This document shows, piece by piece, positions 30,350 through 37,854 of a stretch of 37,854 nucleotides of DNA. The translations under genes were made by a program, and so were the position numbers. This DNA comes from Acidobacteriota bacterium (GTDB taxonomy: Bacteria > Actinomycetota > Thermoleophilia > Gaiellales > Gaiellaceae). Below the pieces are notes generated by a model. The model did not search any database. It saw only the letters and a program-made list of their open reading frames with translations, and was not told the origin of the DNA. The DNA lies in assembly GCA_028876365.1 (NCBI GenBank), contig JAGWRZ010000135.1:1-37854 (forward strand), given 5' to 3'. Position 1 is the first letter of the stretch; the number at the start of each line of letters is the position of its first letter.

Positions 30350-31423
30350 ATGAGGAAGTGGGTCGTAGGGGCGCTCGTCGCCGCGGCCGTCGCGGCCATG
30401 GCGAGCACGGCGTCCGCGAAGCCGGCGCTGACGAAGGTCACGCTCCAGCTCAAGTGGGTGCCGCAGGCGCAGTTCGCCGGCTACTACGCGGCGCAGGATC
30501 TCGGCTACTACAAGGCCGCGGGCCTCGATGTCACTCTGCTGAACGGCGGGCCGAACATCACGCCGGAAGTCGTCGTCGCCTCCGGTCACGCCCAGATCGG
30601 CGTCGACTGGCTGCCGAGCCTGCTCGCGGCGCGCGACAAGGGGACGCAGCTCGTGAACATCGCGCAGGTGTTCGCGCGGTCCGGCATGACGCAGCTGACA
30701 TGGAAGTCGTCCGGCATCACGAAGATCTCCCAGATGCGCGGCAAGAAGGTCGCCAACTGGCTCGGCGGCAATCAGTGGGAGCTCTTCGCAGCGCTGACGA
30801 AGGCGGGGATCAATCCCAACAACCCCAAGGACGTCACAATCGTCCAGCAGCCGTTCGACATGAACCTGTTCCTCAAGCACCAGGTCGACTCGGCCTCGGC
30901 GATGACGTACAACGAGCTCGCGCAGGTCTACGAGAGCGGCGTCAAGCCGTCGCAGATCAACGTCATCAAGATGCAGGACGCCGGGACGGGCATGCTCGAG
31001 GACGGGATGTTCTCCACCGCGTCGTGGTTGAAGTCCCCCGCGAACCAGGCGACCGCCGCGAAGGTGATCGGCGCGTCGCTCGCGGGCTGGATCTACTGCC
31101 GTGATCACGTCGCCGCATGCGTCGGCTTCACGCTCAAGGCCGGCCCGACGCTCGGCAAGGCGCACCAGACGTGGATGATGAACCAGATCAACGAGCTCAT
31201 CTGGCCGAACACGAGCGGCATCGGGATCATGAATGCGGCCGACTTCAATCGCACCGCGGCGATCGCGAAGCAGTTCGGCGTCATCAAGAAGGCGCCGTCG
31301 GCCGGGGCGTACCGCACCGACCTCGCGAAGGAGGCGGTCGCAGGCCTGAAGAAGCAGGGCATGGACGTCTACGGCAAGGGGTACAAGCCGCTCACCGTGA
31401 AGATCGTTCCGGGCGGCAAGTGA
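30350..31423 (+). CDS. ABC substrate-binding protein, NMT1/THI5-like (pyrimidine-type ligand)
   Basis: A 357-aa periplasmic-type binding protein. The signal peptide is about 1-23 (RKWVVGALVAAAVAAMASTASA|KP). The mature start VTLQLKWVPQAQFAGYYAA and QDLGYYKAAGLDVTLLNGG are the NMT1/THI5 family hallmark; relatives bind thiamine pyrimidines, riboflavin or other heterocycles. There is no lipobox cysteine after the signal peptide, unusual for a Gram-positive importer. The ATG is supported by GGGAGGG upstream. Located directly before dihydropyrimidinase (one-base overlap), it likely binds uracil, thymine, dihydropyrimidines or hydantoins. Confidence 0.92.
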   Translation: MRKWVVGALVAAAVAAMASTASAKPALTKVTLQLKWVPQAQFAGYYAAQDLGYYKAAGLDVTLLNGGPNITPEVVVASGHAQIGVDWLPSLLAARDKGTQLVNIAQVFARSGMTQLTWKSSGITKISQMRGKKVANWLGGNQWELFAALTKAGINPNNPKDVTIVQQPFDMNLFLKHQVDSASAMTYNELAQVYESGVKPSQINVIKMQDAGTGMLEDGMFSTASWLKSPANQATAAKVIGASLAGWIYCRDHVAACVGFTLKAGPTLGKAHQTWMMNQINELIWPNTSGIGIMNAADFNRTAAIAKQFGVIKKAPSAGAYRTDLAKEAVAGLKKQGMDVYGKGYKPLTVKIVPGGK

Positions 31424-32835
31424 TGTCGACGCTGATCAGAGGAGGCCTGGTCGTGACGGCGGCGGACTCCACCGTCGCGGACGTCCTCGTCGACGACGAG
31501 CGCATCTCCCTGATCGGCGAGAACCTCGACGTGCAGGCGGATCGGGTGATCGACGCGGCCGGGAAGTACGTGCTTCCCGGCTGCGTCGACCCGCATACGC
31601 ATCTCGACATGCCGTTCGGCGGGACGGTGACGATCGACGACGTCGAGTCGGGCCAGACCTCGGCCGCCTTCGGCGGCACCACCTGCCACGTCGACTTCGT
31701 CATCCAGGGAAAGGGCCAGACGTTCGCGCAGGCCCTGGACGACTGGCGCGCGAAGGCGCACGGCAGGCAGGTGATCGACATGGGCTATCACATGGCGGTC
31801 ACCGATCTCGAGGACGGAGGCACGCTCGAGGAGCTGGCGGGGCTCCCGGGCCAGGGCATCACCTCGTACAAGCTCTTCATGGCCTACAAGGGCGCGCTCA
31901 TGGTCGACGACGAGACGCTCTACCGCACGATGGAGGTTGCGGCGAAGACCGGTGCGCTCGTGATGGTGCACGCCGAGAACGGGGACGTGATCGACGTGCT
32001 CGTGCGCGAGGCGCTCGCGGCCGGCCACACCGAGCCGCTCCACCACGCGTTGACGCGGCCGCCGGAGGCGGAGGGCGAGGCGACCAACCGCGCCATCCAG
32101 CTCGCGCATCTCGCCGGCGCGCCGCTCTACGTCGTGCACGTCACGTGCAAGCAGGCGGTCGATCCGATCGCCGCCGCGCGCGAGAAGGGCTGGGACGTCT
32201 GGGGCGAGACGTGCACCCAGTACTTCTTCAACTCGCTCGACGACATCGCGAAGCCGAACTTCGAGGGCGCGAAGTACGTCTACTCGCCTCCGGTGCGCGA
32301 CAAGTCGAACTGGGACGTCCTGTGGAACGCGGTGCGCACCGACGCGCTGTCGGCGATCTCGACCGATCACTGCGCGTTCCTCTTCGACGGGCAGAAGACG
32401 CTCGGCAAGGACGACTTCTCGAAGATCCCGAACGGCGGCCCCGGCCTCGAGAACCGCCTGCAGATGATCCACGAGTTCGGCGTCCGCGCCGGGCGCATCT
32501 CCCTGAATCGCATGGTCGAGCTGCTCGCCACGAATCCCGCGAAGCTCTTCGGGCTCTATCCGCGCAAGGGCACGGTCGCGGTGGGATCCGACGCGGACCT
32601 CGTCGTCTTCGATCCCGAGAAGAAGGTGACGATCTCGGCGAAGACGCACCACTCGAAGTCCGACTACAACCTGTTCGAGGGGACGGCGGTGACCGGGTCG
32701 CCGGAGATCGTCATGCTGCGCGGTCACATCCTCGTCGAGAACGACGATCTGGTCGCCTCGCCCGGCGTGGGCAGATTCGTCGCGCGCGCCCGTTTCGGCG
32801 AGGAGCTGGCGCCTGCGCGCGTCGCCGTCGCGTAG
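31423..32835 (+). CDS. hydA: Dihydropyrimidinase (D-hydantoinase)
   Basis: A 470-aa amidohydrolase that opens the ring of dihydrouracil, dihydrothymine or hydantoins to the N-carbamoyl acid. All binuclear-zinc ligands fall at the classic positions: His58 and His60 (PHTHLD), carboxylated Lys150 (ITSYKLFMAYKG), His183 (VHAENG), His239 (VVHVTC) and Asp315 (STDHC). Tyr155 and Ser288 (YSPP), which position the substrate, are present too. The enzyme should therefore be active. Its ATG overlaps the binding protein stop by one base, closing the importer operon. The product is the substrate for the M20 amidase encoded divergently. Confidence 0.97.
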   Translation: MSTLIRGGLVVTAADSTVADVLVDDERISLIGENLDVQADRVIDAAGKYVLPGCVDPHTHLDMPFGGTVTIDDVESGQTSAAFGGTTCHVDFVIQGKGQTFAQALDDWRAKAHGRQVIDMGYHMAVTDLEDGGTLEELAGLPGQGITSYKLFMAYKGALMVDDETLYRTMEVAAKTGALVMVHAENGDVIDVLVREALAAGHTEPLHHALTRPPEAEGEATNRAIQLAHLAGAPLYVVHVTCKQAVDPIAAAREKGWDVWGETCTQYFFNSLDDIAKPNFEGAKYVYSPPVRDKSNWDVLWNAVRTDALSAISTDHCAFLFDGQKTLGKDDFSKIPNGGPGLENRLQMIHEFGVRAGRISLNRMVELLATNPAKLFGLYPRKGTVAVGSDADLVVFDPEKKVTISAKTHHSKSDYNLFEGTAVTGSPEIVMLRGHILVENDDLVASPGVGRFVARARFGEELAPARVAVA

Positions 32836-32888
32836 CTGACAGGAGGCCGCGATTCGGCCGCGAAAGCGGTCGAAAGTGGCCGATTTAC

Positions 32889-32916
32889 GTTCACTGAACA
32901 CAACCTCCGCTACGGT
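32889..32916 (+). promoter_or_regulatory. Possible promoter and operator of the GH25 gene
   Basis: A palindrome GTTCA-c-TGAAC (32889-32899) lies upstream of a -10-like TACGGT (32911-32916), which ends 10 nt before the ATG at 32927. A GGCCG/CGGCC hairpin after the hydA stop (about 32846-32861) may end the importer transcript. All are weak signals. Confidence 0.3.
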
Positions 32917-32926
32917 CGGGGCGGGC

Positions 32927-34975
32927 ATGGGGGTCCGTCTCGCCGTAGCAGCAGCGCTTGCCGCGCTCTTCGCCGCGCCGGCCGGAGCTGCGACCTACGC
33001 GAGCGGGGTCGACGTCTCCCACTACCAGGGCCTGATCAGCTGGACGCAGGTCGCGAGCAAGGCGTATCGCTTCACCTTCCAGAAGGCGACCGAAGGGACG
33101 ACGTTCGTCGACGCGACGTATCCCGTGAATCGCGCCGGAGCCGAAGGGATGGGCATGCGCTTCGGCGCGTACCACTTCGCACGGCCGGCCGGGACCGGGC
33201 CGGCGACGATCGTCTCGAGCGCGATCGCGCAGGCCGACTTCTTCGTCTCGATCGCGCAACCGCAGCCGGGCGAGCTGCCCCCGGTGCTCGACCTCGAGGT
33301 GACGGGCGGGCTCGGGTCGGCTGCGCTCGCGCAGTGGGCGCAAGCATGGCTCGACGAGGTGAAGGCGCGCACCGGAGTCAGCGGCTTCGTGTACGCCTCG
33401 CCGAACTTCTGGAAGGACAGGGTCGCGAACTCGGCCGCCTTCGCGCTCGCGGGCTACCGCCTGTGGGTCGCGCACTGGACGACGAACGGGTCGCCGACCG
33501 TCCCCGCCGGCAACTGGGGCGGCCTCGGATGGACCTTCTGGCAGTGGACGGACTGTGCGAGCGTTCCCGGCATCCTCAAGTGCGTCGACGGCGACCGGTA
33601 TGCGGGGCCCGACCCGGGGCCGATCGCGATCGCGCCGTATCCCACCGGCGCGCCGGCGCCGAGCATCCCGCCGACGATCGTTGGGACCGTGAGGACCGGC
33701 ATGCAGCTGACGGCGGTGCCCGGCTCGTGGAGCGGCGGCAAGCCGGTGACGTTCGCCTACCAGTGGCAGCGCTGCGACGCGGCCGGCGGCACGTGCACGC
33801 CGATCACCGGCGCGACGAACGAGACGTACGACCCGGGCGCGGACGACATCGGCCACGCCCTCGTCGTCACCGTCACGGCACAGAGCTCCGGCGGGGGCGC
33901 CGCCGCCTCGTCCGCGCCGACCGTGGCGGTCGGGTCGACGACGGGCGGCTCGGCGACGCGGCCGGTCGCGACGACGGCGCCGAGCGTCGCGGGCGAAGAC
34001 GTCGCCGGGCAGCAGCTCACCTCCTCCGTCGGAACGTGGACGGGCTCCCCGACCTCGTTCGCGTATCAGTGGCGGCGCTGCGACGCGACCGGCGCGAACT
34101 GCGCCGCGATCACGACGGCGACGCAGTCGGCGTACACGCTCACGCCGGGCGACATCGGCTCGACGCTCTCCCTCGTCGTGACGGCGACGAGCGCAGGCGG
34201 CTCGCAGACCGCGACGACGCCCGCCACCGGCATCGTGGCGGCCGCACCTGTTCCGGCTGCAGTCCCGGGCTCGCTGACGGCGGTCGCCGGGCAGGCGGGC
34301 GCGGTCGCGACGACCGACGGCCGCGCGCAGGTCACCTGGCAACCGGGCGCGGTGCCGGCGGGCGCGACCGTCGTCCTCATGCCGGGCGAGAAGCCGCCCG
34401 CGCTCCCCGGGACCGGCGTCTTCCTCGGGATCGGCGGGGCGACCGTCCTCCCCTGGCCGCTCGACCTCACCTACGCGACCGCGCCGCCCGCGGGCGCGGT
34501 GCTCGGCTACTCGGTCGACGGAAGGATCTGGCGGACGCCCGTCGCGCTCGCCGGCCCGACGCTTCCCGCCGGAGAGCTCGCCGGCGTCTACACCGATCCG
34601 GCGACGGGCGTCGTGCACGTGCTCGCCGATCAGGCGCTGCGCCTCGCCCAGTTCGCGGCCGGCCGCTGGGGCGACCCGTCCCTCGTGGCGCCCGGGCTCC
34701 CGACGGTCTACCGCAACGGGCCGCTGTCGGTGAGGCGGCTGCGCAGCGGCGTCGTGGTCATTCGGACGCGCGTCGCGGTGGCGTCCCAGGCGCATCTCTA
34801 CGTGGGGATCGCCGGCGGCTCGACGAGCCAGTCCGTCGTCCTCCGGCCCGGCAGCATCCCCATCGTCGTGCGGGTGCGCCTGAGGAAGCGGGGCGTGCAG
34901 GCCAAGCTGCGTGTGGCGGCGGTCGACCCGTTCGGACGGCACGCGGCGCTGCTTCTGCCGTTCACCGCCCCGTAG
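32927..34975 (+). CDS. Secreted GH25 lysozyme-like protein with Ig-like repeats
   Basis: A 682-aa exported protein. Signal peptide 1-21 (GVRLAVAAALAALFAAPAGA|A). The GH25 muramidase domain (about 24-225) has catalytic residues Asp29 (SGVDVSHYQG), Asp122 and Glu124 (PPVLDLEVTG), and FWQWTD. Two Ig-like repeats follow (about 246-335 and 350-432), each with YQW(Q/R)RCDA and a second Cys seven or so residues on, a pattern typical of Thermoleophilia surface proteins. A C-terminal beta-rich region (440-682) ends in a basic stretch. It should cut or bind peptidoglycan at the cell surface. The ATG at 32927 opens the signal peptide; a GTG at 32876 is possible but would add 17 non-signal residues. Confidence 0.9.
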   Translation: MGVRLAVAAALAALFAAPAGAATYASGVDVSHYQGLISWTQVASKAYRFTFQKATEGTTFVDATYPVNRAGAEGMGMRFGAYHFARPAGTGPATIVSSAIAQADFFVSIAQPQPGELPPVLDLEVTGGLGSAALAQWAQAWLDEVKARTGVSGFVYASPNFWKDRVANSAAFALAGYRLWVAHWTTNGSPTVPAGNWGGLGWTFWQWTDCASVPGILKCVDGDRYAGPDPGPIAIAPYPTGAPAPSIPPTIVGTVRTGMQLTAVPGSWSGGKPVTFAYQWQRCDAAGGTCTPITGATNETYDPGADDIGHALVVTVTAQSSGGGAAASSAPTVAVGSTTGGSATRPVATTAPSVAGEDVAGQQLTSSVGTWTGSPTSFAYQWRRCDATGANCAAITTATQSAYTLTPGDIGSTLSLVVTATSAGGSQTATTPATGIVAAAPVPAAVPGSLTAVAGQAGAVATTDGRAQVTWQPGAVPAGATVVLMPGEKPPALPGTGVFLGIGGATVLPWPLDLTYATAPPAGAVLGYSVDGRIWRTPVALAGPTLPAGELAGVYTDPATGVVHVLADQALRLAQFAAGRWGDPSLVAPGLPTVYRNGPLSVRRLRSGVVVIRTRVAVASQAHLYVGIAGGSTSQSVVLRPGSIPIVVRVRLRKRGVQAKLRVAAVDPFGRHAALLLPFTAP

Positions 34976-34997
34976 CGACAGGAAAGATAGGACCGTG

Positions 34998-36761
34998 ATG
35001 TTTCCTGCCCCGGTCCGGCGGGCCCGGGAGCGCATCCGCGCGACTCCGGCCGGCCTCGTCGCGCTCGCGCTCGCCGTCGGCGGCGGCGCGGGCGCAGGCG
35101 CGGTCGCGTTCCGCTACCTGATCCTCGCCTTCACCGAGCTCGCCACCGGCCACCGCGACTACAGCGCCTTCGCGCACCGCGAGTGGTTCCTGCTCGTGGT
35201 GCCGATCGTCGGCGGCCTCGTCTACGGGCCGCTCATCCCGCGGTTCGCGCGCGACGCGCGCGGCCACGGCGTCCCCGAGGTCATGTACGCAGTCGCCGAG
35301 AGCGGCGGCCGGATCCGTCCGCAGGTCGCGCTCGTGAAGTCGCTCGCCTCGGCGCTCTGCATCGGCACCGGCGGCTCGGTCGGACGGGAGGGGCCGATCG
35401 TGCAGATCGGGTCGGCTCTCGGATCGACGGTCGGCCGCATCGCCCGCGTCCCCGAGTCCCGTCTACGGATCCTCGTCGCCTGCGGCGCCGCCGGCGGCAT
35501 CTCGGCGACGTTCAACGCGCCGATCGCCGGCGTGTTCTTCGCGCTCGAGCTCATCTTGCGCGATTTCGAAGCGGAGTCGTTCGGGGTCGTCGTGCTCGCA
35601 TCGTTCGTCGCCGACATCATCGGGCGCGCCGCGTTCGGCTCGCATCCGTTCCTCGCGCTGCCCGGGTTCGAGCTCCGCTCCCCGTACGAGTATCCGCTGT
35701 ACGTCGGCCTCGGCATCGTCGCCGCCGTCGCCGGGATCGCGTTCATCAAGGTGCTGTACGGCGCAGAGGACATCGCCGACAGGCTGTGGCGCGGAAAGCC
35801 GGAGTGGCTCAGGCCGGCGGCCGGGGGCGTGCTCCTCGGCCTCGTGCTGCTCGCGGTGCCGCAGCTGTACGGCGTCGGCTATCCGCCGCTCGAGAAGGCG
35901 ATCGGCGGGAGCTACACCGTGAAGTTCCTCCTCCTGCTCCTCGTCGGGAAGATCATCGCGACGAGCCTGACGATCGCGATCGGCGGCTCGGGCGGCGTGT
36001 TCGCGCCGTCGCTCTTCATGGGCGCGATGCTCGGAAGCGCGTACGGCGCAGGGGTGCATGCGCTGCTTCCGACCATCACCGCGCCGGCGGGGACGTACGG
36101 CCTCGTCGGGATGGGCGCGGTCTTCGCCGGGGCGGCGCGGGCGCCGATCACCGCGGTGATCATCATCTTCGAGCTGACCGGCGACTACCGGATCATCCTG
36201 CCGCTCATGTTCGCGATCGCGCTCTCGGCGGGGATCTCGAACCTCCTCAGCGACGACACGATCTACACCCTCAAGCTGCGCCGCCGCGGCATCGACCTGA
36301 CGCGCGGGCGCGGTCCGAACCCGATGCAGATCCTCCGCGTCGTCGACGCGATGCAGCCCCTGCCGCCGCCGCTCGGGGCCGCGATGCGCGTGGACGAGGC
36401 GATCGAGCGTCTCGCCGGCGCAACGGCGGACGGATTGCCGGTCGTCGACGAAGCCGGAGCCTACGTCGGCACGCTCACCTCCCAGCAGCTGGAGGAATCG
36501 ATGCGCGAGAATGCGCTCGACTCGACGGTCGGCGAGCTCGCCCAGCCGCTGCAGCCGCTGTCGCCGATGCAGACGCTGGAGGACGCGCTCGCGGAGCTCC
36601 TACGGGCGCACTCCGGGATGCCCGTCGTCGGTGACGACGACGGCGCGCCCGTCGGCTGGATCACCCACGTCGACGTCCTCCGCGCGTATGCGCAGCTCAG
36701 CGCATCCGCGGAACGCCGGGGCCGTCCTCCCGCGTCGCGGAACCCCGTCACACCGCGGTGA
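34998..36761 (+). CDS. CLC-type chloride channel/transporter with C-terminal CBS pair
   Basis: A 587-aa membrane protein. CLC landmarks: GHGVPEV (89-95) where the selectivity loop GSGIP is usual, GSVGREGP (126-133) with gating Glu131, and GGVFAPS (332-338). The position equal to the proton glutamate of E. coli ClcA (Glu203) appears to be Leu185 in FFALELILRDF, so channel-like rather than antiport behaviour is possible. Two CBS domains (about 446-500 and 508-565) probably bind adenine nucleotides and control gating. The ATG has AGGAAAGATAGGA upstream and lies 22 nt after the GH25 stop, suggesting co-transcription. Confidence 0.92.
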   Translation: MFPAPVRRARERIRATPAGLVALALAVGGGAGAGAVAFRYLILAFTELATGHRDYSAFAHREWFLLVVPIVGGLVYGPLIPRFARDARGHGVPEVMYAVAESGGRIRPQVALVKSLASALCIGTGGSVGREGPIVQIGSALGSTVGRIARVPESRLRILVACGAAGGISATFNAPIAGVFFALELILRDFEAESFGVVVLASFVADIIGRAAFGSHPFLALPGFELRSPYEYPLYVGLGIVAAVAGIAFIKVLYGAEDIADRLWRGKPEWLRPAAGGVLLGLVLLAVPQLYGVGYPPLEKAIGGSYTVKFLLLLLVGKIIATSLTIAIGGSGGVFAPSLFMGAMLGSAYGAGVHALLPTITAPAGTYGLVGMGAVFAGAARAPITAVIIIFELTGDYRIILPLMFAIALSAGISNLLSDDTIYTLKLRRRGIDLTRGRGPNPMQILRVVDAMQPLPPPLGAAMRVDEAIERLAGATADGLPVVDEAGAYVGTLTSQQLEESMRENALDSTVGELAQPLQPLSPMQTLEDALAELLRAHSGMPVVGDDDGAPVGWITHVDVLRAYAQLSASAERRGRPPASRNPVTPR

Positions 36762-36785
36762 CCTCCACGTCGGGGTACCTGGTAC

Positions 36786-36813
36786 CGGTCGCCGCCATCC
36801 CGCATGGCGACCG
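36786..36813. terminator. Hairpin between the convergent CLC and mmsA genes
   Basis: CGGTC (36786-36790) pairs with GACCG (36809-36813), and GCCAT (36794-36798) with ATGGC (36804-36808) around the loop cccgc. The same bases can also form an uninterrupted 8-bp stem CGGTCGCC/GGCGACCG. It is placed midway between two convergent stops, fitting a two-way terminator, though no T-run follows. Confidence 0.5.
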
Positions 36814-36853
36814 AGGGGCCGGTAGCAGCTACACCGACTGAAGCGTCACGAGA

Positions 36854-37854
36854 TCAGCGCGTCTGGGGGAAGCCGAGATCGACCTTCGAGCTCGCGGGGT
36901 CGGGCCACCGGGAGGTGACCACCTTGCCGCGCGTGTAGAAGTCGATGCCCTCCGGCCCGTAGACGTGCCGGTCGCCGAAGAGCGATCCCTTCCAGCCGCC
37001 GAACGAGTAGTAGGCGACGGGGACGGGGATCGGCACGTTGATGCCGACCATCCCCACCTGCGCGTCGAACTGGAACTGCCGCGCCGCGCCGCCGTCGCGC
37101 GTGAAGATCGCCGTCCCGTTCCCGTACGGGCTCTCGTTGACGAGCCGCACCGCCTCGTCGTAGCTCGCGACCCGCGTCACCCCGAGCACCGGCCCGAAGA
37201 TCTCGTCGTCGTAGGCGCGCATGCCCGGCCTCAGGTCGTCGATGAGCGACGGCGCGAGGAAGAAGCCCTCCTCCGGCGCGCCCTCGCGCCCGTCGACGAG
37301 CACCGTGCCCTCGTCGAGGTAGGACGCCACCTTGTCCCGGTGCTCGCGCGTGATGAGCGGCCCCATTTCGCTGGACGGATCCATCCCGTCGCCGACCCTC
37401 ACGTTCGGGATGCGCTCCTTGATCGCCGCGATGAGCGGGTCCGCGGCCGAGCCGACGGCGACGAGCATCGACACCGCCATGCACCGCTCCCCGGCGGAGC
37501 CGTAGGCGGCCGACACCGCCGCGTCCGCGGCCATGTCGATGTCCGCGTCCGGCAGCACGATCATGTGGTTCTTCGCGCCCCCGAGCGCCTGGCAGCGCTT
37601 CCCCGTCGCGGTCGCCTTCTCGTACACGTAGCGCGCGATCGGCGTCGAGCCGACGAACGAGACCGCCGCGATGTCGCGATGCTCCAGCACCGCGTCGACC
37701 GCGACCTTGTCGCCGTGCACGACGTTGAAGACGCCGTCCGGCAGCCCCGCCTCCTTCAGCAGCTCCGCCGTCCACACCGACGCGGACGGATCCTTCTCGG
37801 AGGGCTTCAGCACGAACGTGTTGCCGCACGCGATCGCCGGCGCCCACATCCACA
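36854..37854 (-). CDS. mmsA: CoA-acylating methylmalonate-semialdehyde dehydrogenase, N-terminal part off the right edge
   Basis: The C-terminal 333 or so residues of an aldehyde dehydrogenase of the MmsA type (full length about 490-500 aa). The frame is open to the edge. Visible are WAPAIACGNTFVLKPSEKDP (cofactor region), VSFVGSTPIARYVY, GGAKNHMIVLPDAD (the MMSDH-type block) and the catalytic Cys in AGERCMAVSMLV, then EIFGPVLGV and the C-terminal YSFGGWKGSLFGD. These enzymes turn methylmalonate or malonate semialdehyde plus CoA and NAD into propionyl- or acetyl-CoA. They are the last step of valine and of reductive pyrimidine (beta-alanine, 3-aminoisobutyrate) breakdown. That fits the dihydropyrimidinase and amidase nearby; the needed aminotransferase may lie beyond the edge. 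Confidence 0.95.
   Translation of the reverse strand, partial: WMWAPAIACGNTFVLKPSEKDPSASVWTAELLKEAGLPDGVFNVVHGDKVAVDAVLEHRDIAAVSFVGSTPIARYVYEKATATGKRCQALGGAKNHMIVLPDADIDMAADAAVSAAYGSAGERCMAVSMLVAVGSAADPLIAAIKERIPNVRVGDGMDPSSEMGPLITREHRDKVASYLDEGTVLVDGREGAPEEGFFLAPSLIDDLRPGMRAYDDEIFGPVLGVTRVASYDEAVRLVNESPYGNGTAIFTRDGGAARQFQFDAQVGMVGINVPIPVPVAYYSFGGWKGSLFGDRHVYGPEGIDFYTRGKVVTSRWPDPASSKVDLGFPQTR

Noticed and set aside
32927-34975. GH25 gene as evidence of a prophage endolysin
   Set aside because: It has a signal peptide and surface-type repeats, and no holin, portal, terminase or integrase gene is near.
1-37854. CRISPR arrays, insertion sequences, integrase or attachment sites
   Set aside because: No regularly spaced direct repeats, transposase-like proteins or direct repeats at the tRNA-Cys gene were seen.

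Overview
The window comes from a very GC-rich, gene-dense bacterial chromosome. Gene content points to Actinomycetota, most likely class Thermoleophilia (Gaiellales or Solirubrobacterales): an Rpf-like lytic transglycosylase, F420-type oxidoreductases, a GatCAB amidotransferase, leaderless-type promoters, and a secreted GH25 protein carrying the two-Cys Ig-like repeats common in that class. The class assignment is inference from gene style, not a database result. There is no sign of phage, insertion sequence, CRISPR array or plasmid functions, and no gap longer than about 220 bases between genes.

Left part (1-15.2 kb). A class-V aminotransferase and serA (serine synthesis) run leftwards off the edge. 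Then come a membrane protein and an Rpf-like secreted lytic enzyme. A neat operon follows: a ribbon-helix-helix regulator whose own promoter carries a perfect inverted repeat, a 26-codon mini-gene, a DUF4097 beta-repeat protein and two MFS transporters. Facing it is the gatC-gatA-orf82-gatB operon, with an unknown 82-aa protein wedged between gatA and gatB, preceded by a cold-shock gene with its own promoter and terminator. folD and a catalytically complete HMG-CoA reductase diverge from a 23-bp gap. A diiron ferritin-like protein and an ABM-domain protein diverge from a 29-bp gap.

Centre (15.2-22.3 kb). A tightly overlapping six-gene MoxR/DUF58/von Willebrand operon (MoxR ATPase, DUF58, membrane-anchored sensor-like protein, vWA protein, small helical protein, second vWA protein) is followed by a cyclophilin, a secreted helical protein, a 65-aa protein and tRNA-Cys(GCA).

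Right part (22.3-37.9 kb). This looks like a pyrimidine (or hydantoin) uptake and reductive breakdown island. Leftward: M20 N-carbamoyl amidase, DDN-type F420 enzyme, a 39-aa very acidic protein, an MFS transporter, an F420-type LLM oxidoreductase and an S9 peptidase. Rightward: permease, ATPase, permease and NMT1/THI5-type binding protein of an ABC importer, then dihydropyrimidinase with every metal ligand present. After a secreted GH25 protein and a CLC channel with CBS domains, an mmsA-type CoA-acylating semialdehyde dehydrogenase enters from the right edge. Together these cover uptake, ring opening, decarbamoylation and, via beta-alanine and semialdehydes, entry into central metabolism. 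No classical dihydropyrimidine dehydrogenase is visible, which makes the F420-type enzymes candidates for the ring-reduction step.

A recurring feature is a TANNNT-like -10 box ending 6 or 7 nt before the start codon of operon-leading genes (2284, 3744, 11964, 11988, 14526, 14556, 20632, 22021, 27882), which suggests that leaderless mRNAs are common here.
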